Source of the DNA: Bacillota bacterium
GTDB lineage: Bacteria; Bacillota; Clostridia; Peptostreptococcales; Anaerovoracaceae
DNA: 5,584 nt
Direction: 5' to 3'
Assembly (NCBI GenBank): GCA_017621195.1
Contig: JAGATO010000239.1
Span: forward strand, 1 to 5,584
Under the pieces are notes generated by a model. The model made no database searches. It saw only the letters and a program-made list of their open reading frames with translations, and was not told the DNA's origin. Of the stretch, positions 1 through 5,584 are shown piece by piece (positions within the stretch are counted from its first letter, which is position 1; each line of letters begins with the position of its first letter). The translations under genes and the position numbers were made by a program.

Positions 1-1289
1 GCTTTGAGCGGGTGGTGAAGCAGGCCATCGAAAATTTCCGCGAAATGGGACTGGAGCCTGTGATCTATCGCGCTCCCGCCAGCTTTCTGGCGGGCAGGCG
101 GGTTTCCAAGGGCGGGTATTTCGGCGCTTCCGTGAACAAGCAGTTTGATTACGATCACGAGAACGATCAGGCCCTTTATCTGGACAAAAAGTTTGTAAAC
201 CATAAGCTGGAATGCCGCAGAAACGCATGGGAAGCCTATAAGGAAAAGGCAGCCCTTCACGCTGGCCCCGCGGTGGTGGAGAGCTTTGGAGAGATTCCCT
301 TTGAGCCGGTGAATAAGCCGGAAAAGCTGCAGCTTTCCAAAGAGCAGCAGAAGCTTTCGGTGGAATATCAGAGCCAGGCCTCCGTCATGGGCACTCAGTA
401 TATCGATCCGGAGGAGAGAAGCTTCACGATTATCGCCTTCCCCGTGCCTGAAATCGGCGAGGATTTCCCGGCAATTTTCGACGAAATTTTGAAGATCAAC
501 ACCCTGGATTATAAAAAATATCAGGACATTCAGCAGCGCATCATCGACGCTCTGGACAAGGCGGCCTGGGTGCGGATCAAAGGAAGCGGCGAAAACCGCA
601 CGGATTTAAAGGTGATGCTGCATACGCTTTCGGATCCCACAAAACAGACCAATTTTGAAAACTGCGTTGCTGATGTGAACATCCCCGTGGGAGAGGTCTT
701 CACCTCGCCTGTATTAAAAGGCACCGAGGGTGTGCTTCATGTGACGGAAGTGTATTTGAACGACTTAAAATACCGGGATCTGGAGCTGACCTTTAAAGAC
801 GGTATGATTTCAGATTACCGCTGTGCGAACTTTGAAACGGAAGAGGAAAACAGAAAGCTCTTAAAGGATAACGTGCTGTTCCATCATGAAAGCCTTCCCA
901 TCGGCGAGTTCGCCATCGGAACCAACACCACGGCATACGTGGCGGCAAGACGTTTTGACATCAATGACAAGCTGCCGATTTTGATCGCGGAAAAGATGGG
1001 CCCTCATTTTGCGGTGGGCGACACCTGCTACAGCCATGAGGAGGACATGATGACCTATAATCCTGACGGAAAGGCCATCATCGCCCGGGACAACGAGGTC
1101 TCCGCGCTGCGCCATGAGGATATGGGAAAAGCCTACTTTAACTGCCATACCGACATCACGATTCCCTACGACGAGCTGGGCGAGCTGACCGCGGTGACGG
1201 AGGACGGCACGGAATACGAGATCATCCGGGACGGCAGGTTTGTGCTGGACGGAACGGAAGAGCTGAATATGCCTTTTTATGGCGCATAA
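1..1289 (+). CDS. M29-family metallo-aminopeptidase, 5'-truncated by window edge
   Basis: This is the C-terminal part of a cytoplasmic aminopeptidase of peptidase family M29 (AmpS/PepS/thermophilic aminopeptidase type), which removes N-terminal residues from peptides using two bound metal ions. Numbering residues from the GTG at 12, the family signatures appear in order: PVGEVFTSP with Glu228, IGEFAIGTN with Glu299, GPHFAVGD with His332, and CHTD with His379 and Asp381. These match the Glu/Glu/His/His-x-Asp metal ligands known for the family, and Tyr340 is a candidate for the catalytic Tyr. The GTG at 12 is unlikely to be the real start, because the frame is open to the left edge (FERVVKQ...) and no ribosome binding site precedes it. 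The first complete codon is at 3 and the stop is TAA at 1287-1289. About 200 residues before the metal-binding core do not look like the short classical M29 N-terminus, which suggests the longer clostridial subfamily. The family assignment is firm; substrate preference cannot be read from the sequence. Confidence 0.9.
   Translation, partial: FERVVKQAIENFREMGLEPVIYRAPASFLAGRRVSKGGYFGASVNKQFDYDHENDQALYLDKKFVNHKLECRRNAWEAYKEKAALHAGPAVVESFGEIPFEPVNKPEKLQLSKEQQKLSVEYQSQASVMGTQYIDPEERSFTIIAFPVPEIGEDFPAIFDEILKINTLDYKKYQDIQQRIIDALDKAAWVRIKGSGENRTDLKVMLHTLSDPTKQTNFENCVADVNIPVGEVFTSPVLKGTEGVLHVTEVYLNDLKYRDLELTFKDGMISDYRCANFETEEENRKLLKDNVLFHHESLPIGEFAIGTNTTAYVAARRFDINDKLPILIAEKMGPHFAVGDTCYSHEEDMMTYNPDGKAIIARDNEVSALRHEDMGKAYFNCHTDITIPYDELGELTAVTEDGTEYEIIRDGRFVLDGTEELNMPFYGA
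75..94 (+). repeat. Perfect 8-bp GC-rich inverted repeat inside the aminopeptidase gene
   Basis: CCCGCCAG, a 4-base loop (CTTT), then CTGGCGGG forms a perfect GC-rich hairpin within codons for Pro-Ala-Ser-Phe-Leu-Ala-Gly. No T tract follows, so it is not an intrinsic terminator. It may be a chance product of codon choice. Confidence 0.5.
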
Positions 1290-1330
1290 ACTTTTTTGAA
1301 AAAATTAGAGGAATTTATCATTGAGAAAAG

Positions 1331-1387
1331 AGAGCGGAAGAGAATGTTACGGAAAATGTAACTATTTCTTCCGCTTTTATTTATTTT
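1331..1387 (+). terminator. Rho-independent terminator of the aminopeptidase gene
   Basis: The hairpin starts 42 bases after the TAA stop. The lower stem pairs AGCGGAAGAGA (1333-1343) with TTTCTTCCGCT (1365-1375), 11 pairs with one G-U. A 2x2 mismatch follows, then an upper stem GTTAC/GTAAC (1346-1350 with 1358-1362) closing a 7-base loop. The 3' arm runs into a T-rich tail (1375-1387, interrupted by A at 1379 and 1383). The tail lies on the + strand side, fitting termination of the upstream gene and transcriptional separation from the surface-protein gene. Confidence 0.85.
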
Positions 1388-1433
1388 CAAAGAAAATGAG
1401 CAAATAAAACCAAAAAAATAACCTTTTGAAATA

Positions 1434-1462
1434 TTGACAAAAAAAGGATGAATAGATAGAAT
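1434..1462 (+). promoter_or_regulatory. Sigma-A (housekeeping) promoter of the surface-protein gene
   Basis: TTGACA at 1434-1439 is a perfect -35 match. After exactly 17 bases, TAGAAT at 1457-1462 is a five-of-six match to the -10 consensus TATAAT. The region upstream of the -35 is A/T-rich with A runs (for example 1411-1418), which could act as an UP element. The predicted transcript start is near 1469-1470, leaving a leader of about 110 nt before the ATG at 1582. Its position just after the terminator fits an independent transcription unit. Confidence 0.8.
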
Positions 1463-1487
1463 GAAATTAAACTGGATTTAGTGTAGC

Positions 1488-1510
1488 TGTGTGCTTGTGA
1501 AAAGTACACA
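1488..1510 (+). promoter_or_regulatory. Stem-loop in the 5' leader of the surface-protein gene
   Basis: TGTGTGCTT (1488-1496) pairs with AAGTACACA (1502-1510) over 9 positions, including one G-U pair, around a 5-base loop. It lies about 18 nt after the predicted transcript start and 71 nt before the start codon. It has no T tail, so it is not a terminator. It could be a 5' mRNA stabiliser or, as DNA, an imperfect operator palindrome. It matches no riboswitch class I recognise. Confidence 0.4.
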
Positions 1511-1564
1511 AATAGAGTGTTGAAATTTGCACATAAGACAGCATTTTAAATGGTCAGTCTTTTG

Positions 1565-1574
1565 AGGAGAGGAG
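1565..1574 (+). promoter_or_regulatory. Doubled AGGAG ribosome binding site
   Basis: Two back-to-back AGGAG motifs (1565-1569 and 1570-1574) lie upstream of the ATG at 1582. The second is 7 bases from the start codon, the optimal spacing. This site fixes the start of the surface-protein gene at 1582 rather than at the internal Met codons in the signal peptide, and it suggests strong translation. Confidence 0.85.
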
Positions 1575-1581
1575 AGCGATT

Positions 1582-1674
1582 ATGAAAAAAAGAAAATGGG
1601 CAAAACTTCTGGTGTTCCTGCTTGCGATTTCGATGATCTTCATGGATCAGTCGATGATATCGCTTGCTGAAGCT
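1582..1674 (+). other. Sec signal peptide of the surface protein
   Basis: Residues 1-8 are basic (MKKRKWAK), residues 9-21 form the hydrophobic core (LLVFLLAISMIFM), and a polar stretch leads to SLAEA. Likely signal peptidase I cleavage is after Ala29 (SLA) or Ala31 (AEA). There is no lipobox Cys, so this is not a lipoprotein. The DQS segment after the hydrophobic core is common in large Lachnospiraceae surface proteins. Confidence 0.85.
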
Positions 1675-4600
1675 GTGACAGAACAGACGCAGGAAGCATC
1701 AGAGGAAAGCAGCATACCCGCAGAAAGTACAGTGGCTGCAGCAGAGGCACCCGCACCGACTGCGGAAGAGCCTGCGCCTGCAGCGCCGGAGGCTATTTCT
1801 GAGATTGTCACATCTGTGGAGGAGGGCACGGTACCGACTGCGTCCGCTGAGGTGGATGCACCTGAGACGATGGAGACTTCCGCAGTGGTTGAGACTCCTT
1901 CGGGGACTGAAACGCCTGCAGTGACAGAAACTCCTGCGGAGACAGAAACACCTGTTGCAGAGGGGACAGAAGCTTCTGAGGTTATTGAATCTGGGGCAGA
2001 AAGCGAGTCCGTAGTTGAAACAGAATCTGTGACAGAAGAAATGGAAAACGATGTAGTTGAGGCGGAGACTGAAACAGAGACTGAGATTGAAACAGAATCT
2101 GAGACTAAAACGGAGACTGAGATTGAAACAGAATCTGAGACTGAAATGGAAACCGAGATTGAAACAGAATCTGAGACTGAAACGGAAACTGAGATTGAAA
2201 CAGAAGAGGAAACGGTGACCGAATCAGTTAAAACTGAATTCTCCTATCAGGACAGCCGCGTGATCATCATGGCAGTTGCGCAGAAGGAAGCGAACCTTCC
2301 TGAAAACGCAGTTCTGAAAGCGGATTACATTGCGCCTGGCAGCGCCGCTTATGAAGAAGCGATTGCTCAGATTGAAGCGGAATACGGCAGCGACAATCCG
2401 GCGATTCAGATGACCCATGTTTTGTATGACGTTTATTTTGAAGCTGACGGTGAGGAAATTGAACCCGAAGCGGGAACTGTTTCCGTTACCATGACATTTA
2501 AAAGGTCTATCCTTTCGGATGTGGAAGGAGATGTCATCAGCCGTGATGTTATTCACATCAAGGACAATGGTGAAACGGAAAAGGTTACGGACTACATCAA
2601 TACCGATTCTGACGGCGGAGTGAGCGCCGTGGGTTTTACTACTGACAGCTTCAGTTTGATTGCTGTTACCACAACGGCGGATACGACGGAAGCTGTCACC
2701 ACATTGGAGCTGGCCCCGTATATTACCGGTGCAGATGTAGAAGTTAAAGTCGGAGACGAATGGATAAGGGTGGATAATCTTGATTCTGTCGCACAGGATG
2801 CGGGGGCGAGAGTGAGAATTTCCTATTATCCTGAAGGCGTTAAGTTCGATGTCAACGGTGCGACCCTCACTTATACAGTGCCTTCTCTTCTTGTGGTTAA
2901 AGAAGCGATGGAATTTGATGTAAAAGATGGAACAGAAGTGGCGGGCCGTCTATACCTTGATACAGATGGTAAAGTGAGAATTGTTCTGGATACGGATTAT
3001 CTGACAAAATACAACGGTTATCTGAAGAACGGCAGCTTCCTTGTGGAGGGTAGCTTTGATGCCGGCAAGATCAGCGGTGAGACGGATGTCGTATTTGGTT
3101 CTAACGTAACTGTAAAGATTCCGTTTGAACCTGATGTGGTTGTGGAAAAGAAAAGTATCAGTGTCAAAAAGACAAAAGTGGATACGACTAACCCCATTAA
3201 GAAGTATGAAAAAGGATACAACATCGAATATAAGGTTAAAGTAACCACTCCTTCGGATAATACGCAGACGGTTACTGGTGTAACTGTAGCGGATGTTTTT
3301 ACAGAAGGTGCACAGTATGTTGGAAGTCTTGATGATGTGACGGTGGATGCCGGTGCGTTTGATCCTTCTAAGAAAGTATGGACAATCGGCGAAATGGAGA
3401 AGGGAAAGACCTATACTATGACCTATAAGGCAAGGGTACAGGATTCTTTCTTCAATAATGGAATTGATACTAATCGTAAAATCACAAATAAGGCGACCGT
3501 ATCTGCGGATGAGCTGAAGGATCAATCGAGCACAGATACTACGGTTGCTTCAGCTACACTTGGTATTGATAAGAATATCGATTCGGTTTATGATCCTGAA
3601 ACAAAGACGGTATCCTATAAGGTTGAAGTCACTGCGCCCAAGGACAACGACTGGACAGTGACGGATGTTACCGTTGATGATGTTTTTGGGACTGGTAAAG
3701 AGTACGTTCAGGATTATCAAGCTATCACTGTAACTAAGGGCTCTTATACCTTGGATGAGACAAGTAAGAAATTATCCTGGACAATCGGCAACATGGATCC
3801 CGGTGAAAAAGTTACTTTAACTTATACGATAAAAGTTGATGATGAAATCTTTTTGAAGCAAGGTTCGAGCGGAGCCATTGACAGAGATCTGGTTAATACG
3901 GCTAATGTTAAAGTAAATGGAACAAAAGTAGCCAAAGACAGCAGTACTGCAGATTTTAAGAAGACCTGGATTAAGAAGAGTGGAACGCTTGACAGCAGTA
4001 CCGGTAAGGTGAATTATACTGTCACAGCGAATGAAACACCAAATCTCAATATTGATGGTACGTTCACATTTACGGATAAGCTGACCGGAAAAGACTGGAT
4101 GTATGACGGCGATTTGACTGTAAAATGGTATGATGTAGATGGAAACTACATCGGCAGCGCTTCTATGAAGATTGATGGTAAAACTACCTGGACATGGTCT
4201 TCAAGCGGAACGGCAAATTCGCATTACAAATATGTCTTTACATATGCGGCAAAACTGGATCCGAATAAAGTGGTAATTGGTTCGCCTGCAGCGGTTGGCA
4301 ATACAGCGGGAATTGGCATTGGAGTAGGTAGATCTAACTATAAACATGAAGCCTCCACATCGACTAATGGAAAGAGAAATACTGTATTAACCAAGAGCAA
4401 AGTTTCAGTTAATGAAAATATTGCCTCCTGGAAGAGCGTAATCAGTTGCGATGTGCCGGCTGGAGCAACATATACGGATTATCGTGACACTTCAAAAAAA
4501 GGATTCACTTTTACAGACGCTCAGATTAAAAGTGTGACATTAAACAAGGGGATAAAGGGAACCGATTATGTAGTTGAGCGTGTTAACGACAGCACCTTTA

Positions 4601-5584
4601 AGATTACATTTTTACAGGCGATGACAGGTCCAATTGAAGTTACATATGCGTGTACTTTGGATACGAGCAGTTTAAAAGAGGGTGAAACTGGCACCTATAG
4701 AAATAAGGGGGTGCTTGATTTTGGTGATTATGACACTACTGCGCAGGCTGATTGTACCTATACTAAAGAACGCCGTATTGATAAGGACGCAAGTACTTAT
4801 GTTCCGGAAACTGGTATTCTGCAGTGGGTGATTAAGATCAATGTGACCGGAAATATGAGCGGAGATGCGACTGTTGTGGAAGAACTGCCCGAGGGACTGG
4901 TATTTGACAGTGTCAAGCGGTCTGATTCCACATCAGGAACCGCAGCAAAAGCAAGTACAACAATGGATGAGCCTGTTGTCAGCGCCGATGGAAGAACTGT
5001 GACGATTCAGGTACATAATCTGATTGCAGGACAGGGCAGTGCAGGCCAATATGGAATTCGCATTTATACAAAAATAGTGGATAAAGAATTCAGAACTGGC
5101 AATACAAGTAAGACTTTTACCAATACAGCGAAAGTAATATACAATGGTGAGACAACGCCGGATACGGCTTCAACAACAATTAGTAATACTGCATTGACAA
5201 AATCAGGAACCTACGATGAGACAACAGCGCCCTATATCAATTATCAGATTGTTGTCAACCCCAACGGCTATGATATGTTGCCCAACGCAACGGAAGTTGA
5301 AGTGACAGATACCATGGCAGCGGGCATGGAATTGTTGAAAGAAACTTTTAAGGTTGTAGGTGCAACTAGCGGAGATGTAACAGCTCAAATTAAGAATACG
5401 TTGAATTCCGAAGGAAATAAGTTTACGTTCGTTGTACCGGATAATGAAAAATTTACAGTAAGCTACAGCGCTTATTTTGAAGGAAACCTTGGGGAGTCCG
5501 TTGACCTGATTAATACAGTTAACTATTCCCTGAATACCAGCGAAAAGGGACAGACCAGCACAGAACACAAAATTATAGTAGTAA
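1582..5584 (+). CDS. Large secreted surface adhesin with tandem isopeptide-type Ig-like repeats, 3'-truncated by window edge
   Basis: A continuous frame of at least 1334 codons runs from the ATG at 1582 to the right edge with no stop. The layout is: a Sec signal peptide (1-29 or 1-31); an acidic Glu/Thr/Ser/Pro/Ala stalk (about 32-218) with a 12-residue tandem repeat; a module rich in acidic and beta-forming residues (about 219-372) containing KADYIAPGSAAY and FTTDSFSLIAV motifs, which I recognise as recurring in Firmicutes surface proteins; a beta-rich domain (about 374-518) resembling the N-terminal domains of SpaA/Sdr-like adhesins; then six Ig-like repeats of about 135 residues (about 524-1334). 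The repeats resemble DUF11/CnaA-type domains, with motifs such as WTIGNMDPGEKVTLTYTIKV and VTDTMAAGM. This architecture fits a wall-anchored adhesin or pilin-like protein acting outside the cell. The LPXTG motif and transmembrane tail that would prove anchoring are not in the window. The ligand is unknown. Transcription is probably from its own promoter. Confidence 0.88.
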   Translation, partial: MKKRKWAKLLVFLLAISMIFMDQSMISLAEAVTEQTQEASEESSIPAESTVAAAEAPAPTAEEPAPAAPEAISEIVTSVEEGTVPTASAEVDAPETMETSAVVETPSGTETPAVTETPAETETPVAEGTEASEVIESGAESESVVETESVTEEMENDVVEAETETETEIETESETKTETEIETESETEMETEIETESETETETEIETEEETVTESVKTEFSYQDSRVIIMAVAQKEANLPENAVLKADYIAPGSAAYEEAIAQIEAEYGSDNPAIQMTHVLYDVYFEADGEEIEPEAGTVSVTMTFKRSILSDVEGDVISRDVIHIKDNGETEKVTDYINTDSDGGVSAVGFTTDSFSLIAVTTTADTTEAVTTLELAPYITGADVEVKVGDEWIRVDNLDSVAQDAGARVRISYYPEGVKFDVNGATLTYTVPSLLVVKEAMEFDVKDGTEVAGRLYLDTDGKVRIVLDTDYLTKYNGYLKNGSFLVEGSFDAGKISGETDVVFGSNVTVKIPFEPDVVVEKKSISVKKTKVDTTNPIKKYEKGYNIEYKVKVTTPSDNTQTVTGVTVADVFTEGAQYVGSLDDVTVDAGAFDPSKKVWTIGEMEKGKTYTMTYKARVQDSFFNNGIDTNRKITNKATVSADELKDQSSTDTTVASATLGIDKNIDSVYDPETKTVSYKVEVTAPKDNDWTVTDVTVDDVFGTGKEYVQDYQAITVTKGSYTLDETSKKLSWTIGNMDPGEKVTLTYTIKVDDEIFLKQGSSGAIDRDLVNTANVKVNGTKVAKDSSTADFKKTWIKKSGTLDSSTGKVNYTVTANETPNLNIDGTFTFTDKLTGKDWMYDGDLTVKWYDVDGNYIGSASMKIDGKTTWTWSSSGTANSHYKYVFTYAAKLDPNKVVIGSPAAVGNTAGIGIGVGRSNYKHEASTSTNGKRNTVLTKSKVSVNENIASWKSVISCDVPAGATYTDYRDTSKKGFTFTDAQIKSVTLNKGIKGTDYVVERVNDSTFKITFLQAMTGPIEVTYACTLDTSSLKEGETGTYRNKGVLDFGDYDTTAQADCTYTKERRIDKDASTYVPETGILQWVIKINVTGNMSGDATVVEELPEGLVFDSVKRSDSTSGTAAKASTTMDEPVVSADGRTVTIQVHNLIAGQGSAGQYGIRIYTKIVDKEFRTGNTSKTFTNTAKVIYNGETTPDTASTTISNTALTKSGTYDETTAPYINYQIVVNPNGYDMLPNATEVEVTDTMAAGMELLKETFKVVGATSGDVTAQIKNTLNSEGNKFTFVVPDNEKFTVSYSAYFEGNLGESVDLINTVNYSLNTSEKGQTSTEHKIIVV
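1675..2235 (+). other. Acidic low-complexity stalk (Glu/Thr/Ser/Pro/Ala-rich)
   Basis: Residues 32 to about 218 are almost entirely Glu, Thr, Ser, Ala, Pro and Val, with very few basic residues and no Cys. The first half is Ala/Pro-rich (APAPTAEEPAPAAPEA) and moves into TETP-type repeats (about 102-122), then into the pure Glu-Thr tandem array. Such regions are typically disordered. Being N-terminal here, it would form an exposed leader or spacer ahead of the folded domains rather than the usual wall-spanning C-terminal stalk. Confidence 0.75.
2065..2208 (+). repeat. Four tandem copies of a 36-bp coding repeat
   Basis: Units are at 2065-2100, 2101-2136, 2137-2172 and 2173-2208. They encode ETETETEIETES, ETKTETEIETES, ETEMETEIETES and ETETETEIETEE. 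The core GAGATTGAAACAGAA is identical in all four; the changes cluster in codons 3-6 of the unit and in the last codon of unit 4. Because 36 is a multiple of three, gain or loss of copies would change protein length without breaking the frame. Confidence 0.9.
2236..3135 (+). other. N-terminal folded region of the surface protein (two putative modules)
   Basis: Module A (residues about 219-372) starts FSYQDSRVIIMAVAQKEANLP, contains KADYIAPGSAAYEEAIAQIE and VLYDVYFEADGEEIEPEAG, and ends with FTTDSFSLIAVTTT. I recognise this set of motifs from N-terminal regions of other Firmicutes multi-domain surface proteins but cannot give it a firm family name. Module B (about 374-518) has alternating beta-strand patterns, including VRISYYPEGVKF, LTYTVPSLLVV, GKVRIVLDTDYL and GSFLVEGSFDAG. 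This resembles the Ig-like N-terminal ligand-binding domains of SpaA, Cna and Sdr adhesins. The assignment of module B is by pattern only. Together these are the best candidates for a binding head. Confidence 0.55.
3151..5584 (+). repeat. Six tandem ~135-residue Ig-like repeats with Lys-Asp/Glu-Asn isopeptide layout
   Basis: Six diverged repeats follow each other without linkers. The opening Lys is at about K530, K664, K799, K938, K1062 or K1068, and K1207. The closing Asn, in an N-[TK]-[AGV] strand motif, is at N636, N772, N907, N1041, N1181 and N1311. Between them a central acidic residue sits in a tD-type motif: D571, D700, D832, D979, E1100, D1243. Spacing from one Asn to the next is 136, 135, 134, 140 and 130 residues. 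CnaA/DUF11-like domains with this order often join Lys to Asn covalently, catalysed by the acidic residue. Repeats 1 and 2 are the most alike (both have a WTIG...G strand); 3 to 6 are diverged. The sixth is nearly complete at the window edge, so more repeats or pilin-type domains may follow. Confidence 0.7.

Noticed and set aside
12..14. GTG at 12 as the start codon of the aminopeptidase
   Set aside because: The frame is open upstream to the window edge with plausible protein sequence, there is no ribosome binding site, and the residues just before it continue the same predicted helix.
530..1148. Antisense frames (530-724 and 861-1148, minus strand) over the aminopeptidase
   Set aside because: They overlap conserved metal-binding motifs on the other strand, lack credible ribosome binding sites and read as reverse-strand shadows.
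1288..1306. A/T-only TTTTTT-GAAAAAA palindrome just after the stop as a terminator
   Set aside because: The stem would have no G-C pairs and almost no loop; the hairpin at 1331-1387 is the convincing terminator.
1527..1560. Second promoter close to the surface-protein start (TTGCAC ... TTAAAT)
   Set aside because: Spacing between the candidate boxes is about 14 bases and both match the consensus poorly; the promoter at 1434-1462 is far better.
2065..2208. CRISPR array
   Set aside because: The 36-bp units are directly adjacent with no unique spacers, keep the reading frame and encode a Glu/Thr repeat.
1647..2556. Antisense frames opposite the stalk and N-terminal module of the surface protein
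   Set aside because: The Ala/Ser/Gly-rich product at 1647-1829 is a complement of the Ala/Pro/Glu codons; the frame at 2224-2556 has no recognisable domain and lies opposite well-formed coding sequence.
2950..3525. 191-codon antisense frame and a nested one at 3018-3248
   Set aside because: The sequence is Ile/Phe/Arg/His-rich without domain logic, as expected from the complement of Lys/Asp/Asn/Glu-rich codons; it lies opposite repeat 1.
5203..5568. Antisense frame of 121 codons at the right edge
   Set aside because: It lies opposite the sixth Ig-like repeat, which is in the continuous + frame; no start signal or family match is apparent.

Overview
The window looks like chromosomal DNA from a low-to-mid GC Gram-positive anaerobe of the Clostridia, most likely a gut Lachnospiraceae. 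This is an inference from the protein types, the strong AGGAGG-type ribosome binding site and the consensus housekeeping promoter. No rRNA or other taxonomic marker is present. It holds two long genes on the + strand, both cut by the window edges, separated by a 292-base intergenic region with a terminator, a promoter and a leader.

Bases 1-1289 are the 3' part of a gene for an M29-family metallo-aminopeptidase, a cytoplasmic peptide-trimming enzyme. All the expected metal-ligand motifs are visible. The reading frame stays open to the left edge, so the true start lies outside the window. A two-tier hairpin with a T-rich tail at 1331-1387 ends this transcript.

Bases 1434-1581 hold a near-perfect sigma-A promoter (TTGACA, 17 bp, TAGAAT), a leader of roughly 110 nt with a small hairpin, and a doubled AGGAG Shine-Dalgarno sequence.

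From 1582 to the right edge runs one uninterrupted frame of at least 1334 codons with no stop in the window. It encodes a large secreted, probably cell-wall-attached, adhesin or pilin-like protein. The order is: signal peptide; about 190 residues of Glu/Thr/Ser/Pro/Ala-rich stalk, including four tandem copies of a 36-bp unit; a conserved N-terminal module (about 219-372); a beta-rich adhesin-like domain (about 374-518); then six consecutive Ig-like (DUF11/CnaA-like) repeats with a period of about 135 residues. Each repeat has a Lys near its start, an Asp or Glu in the middle and an Asn near its end, the layout expected for self-formed isopeptide bonds. The C-terminus, where an LPXTG-type sorting signal would be expected, is outside the window.

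The two genes appear functionally unrelated: a housekeeping enzyme followed, after a terminator, by an independently transcribed surface protein. I see no CRISPR array, tRNA, rRNA, insertion sequence or phage gene.
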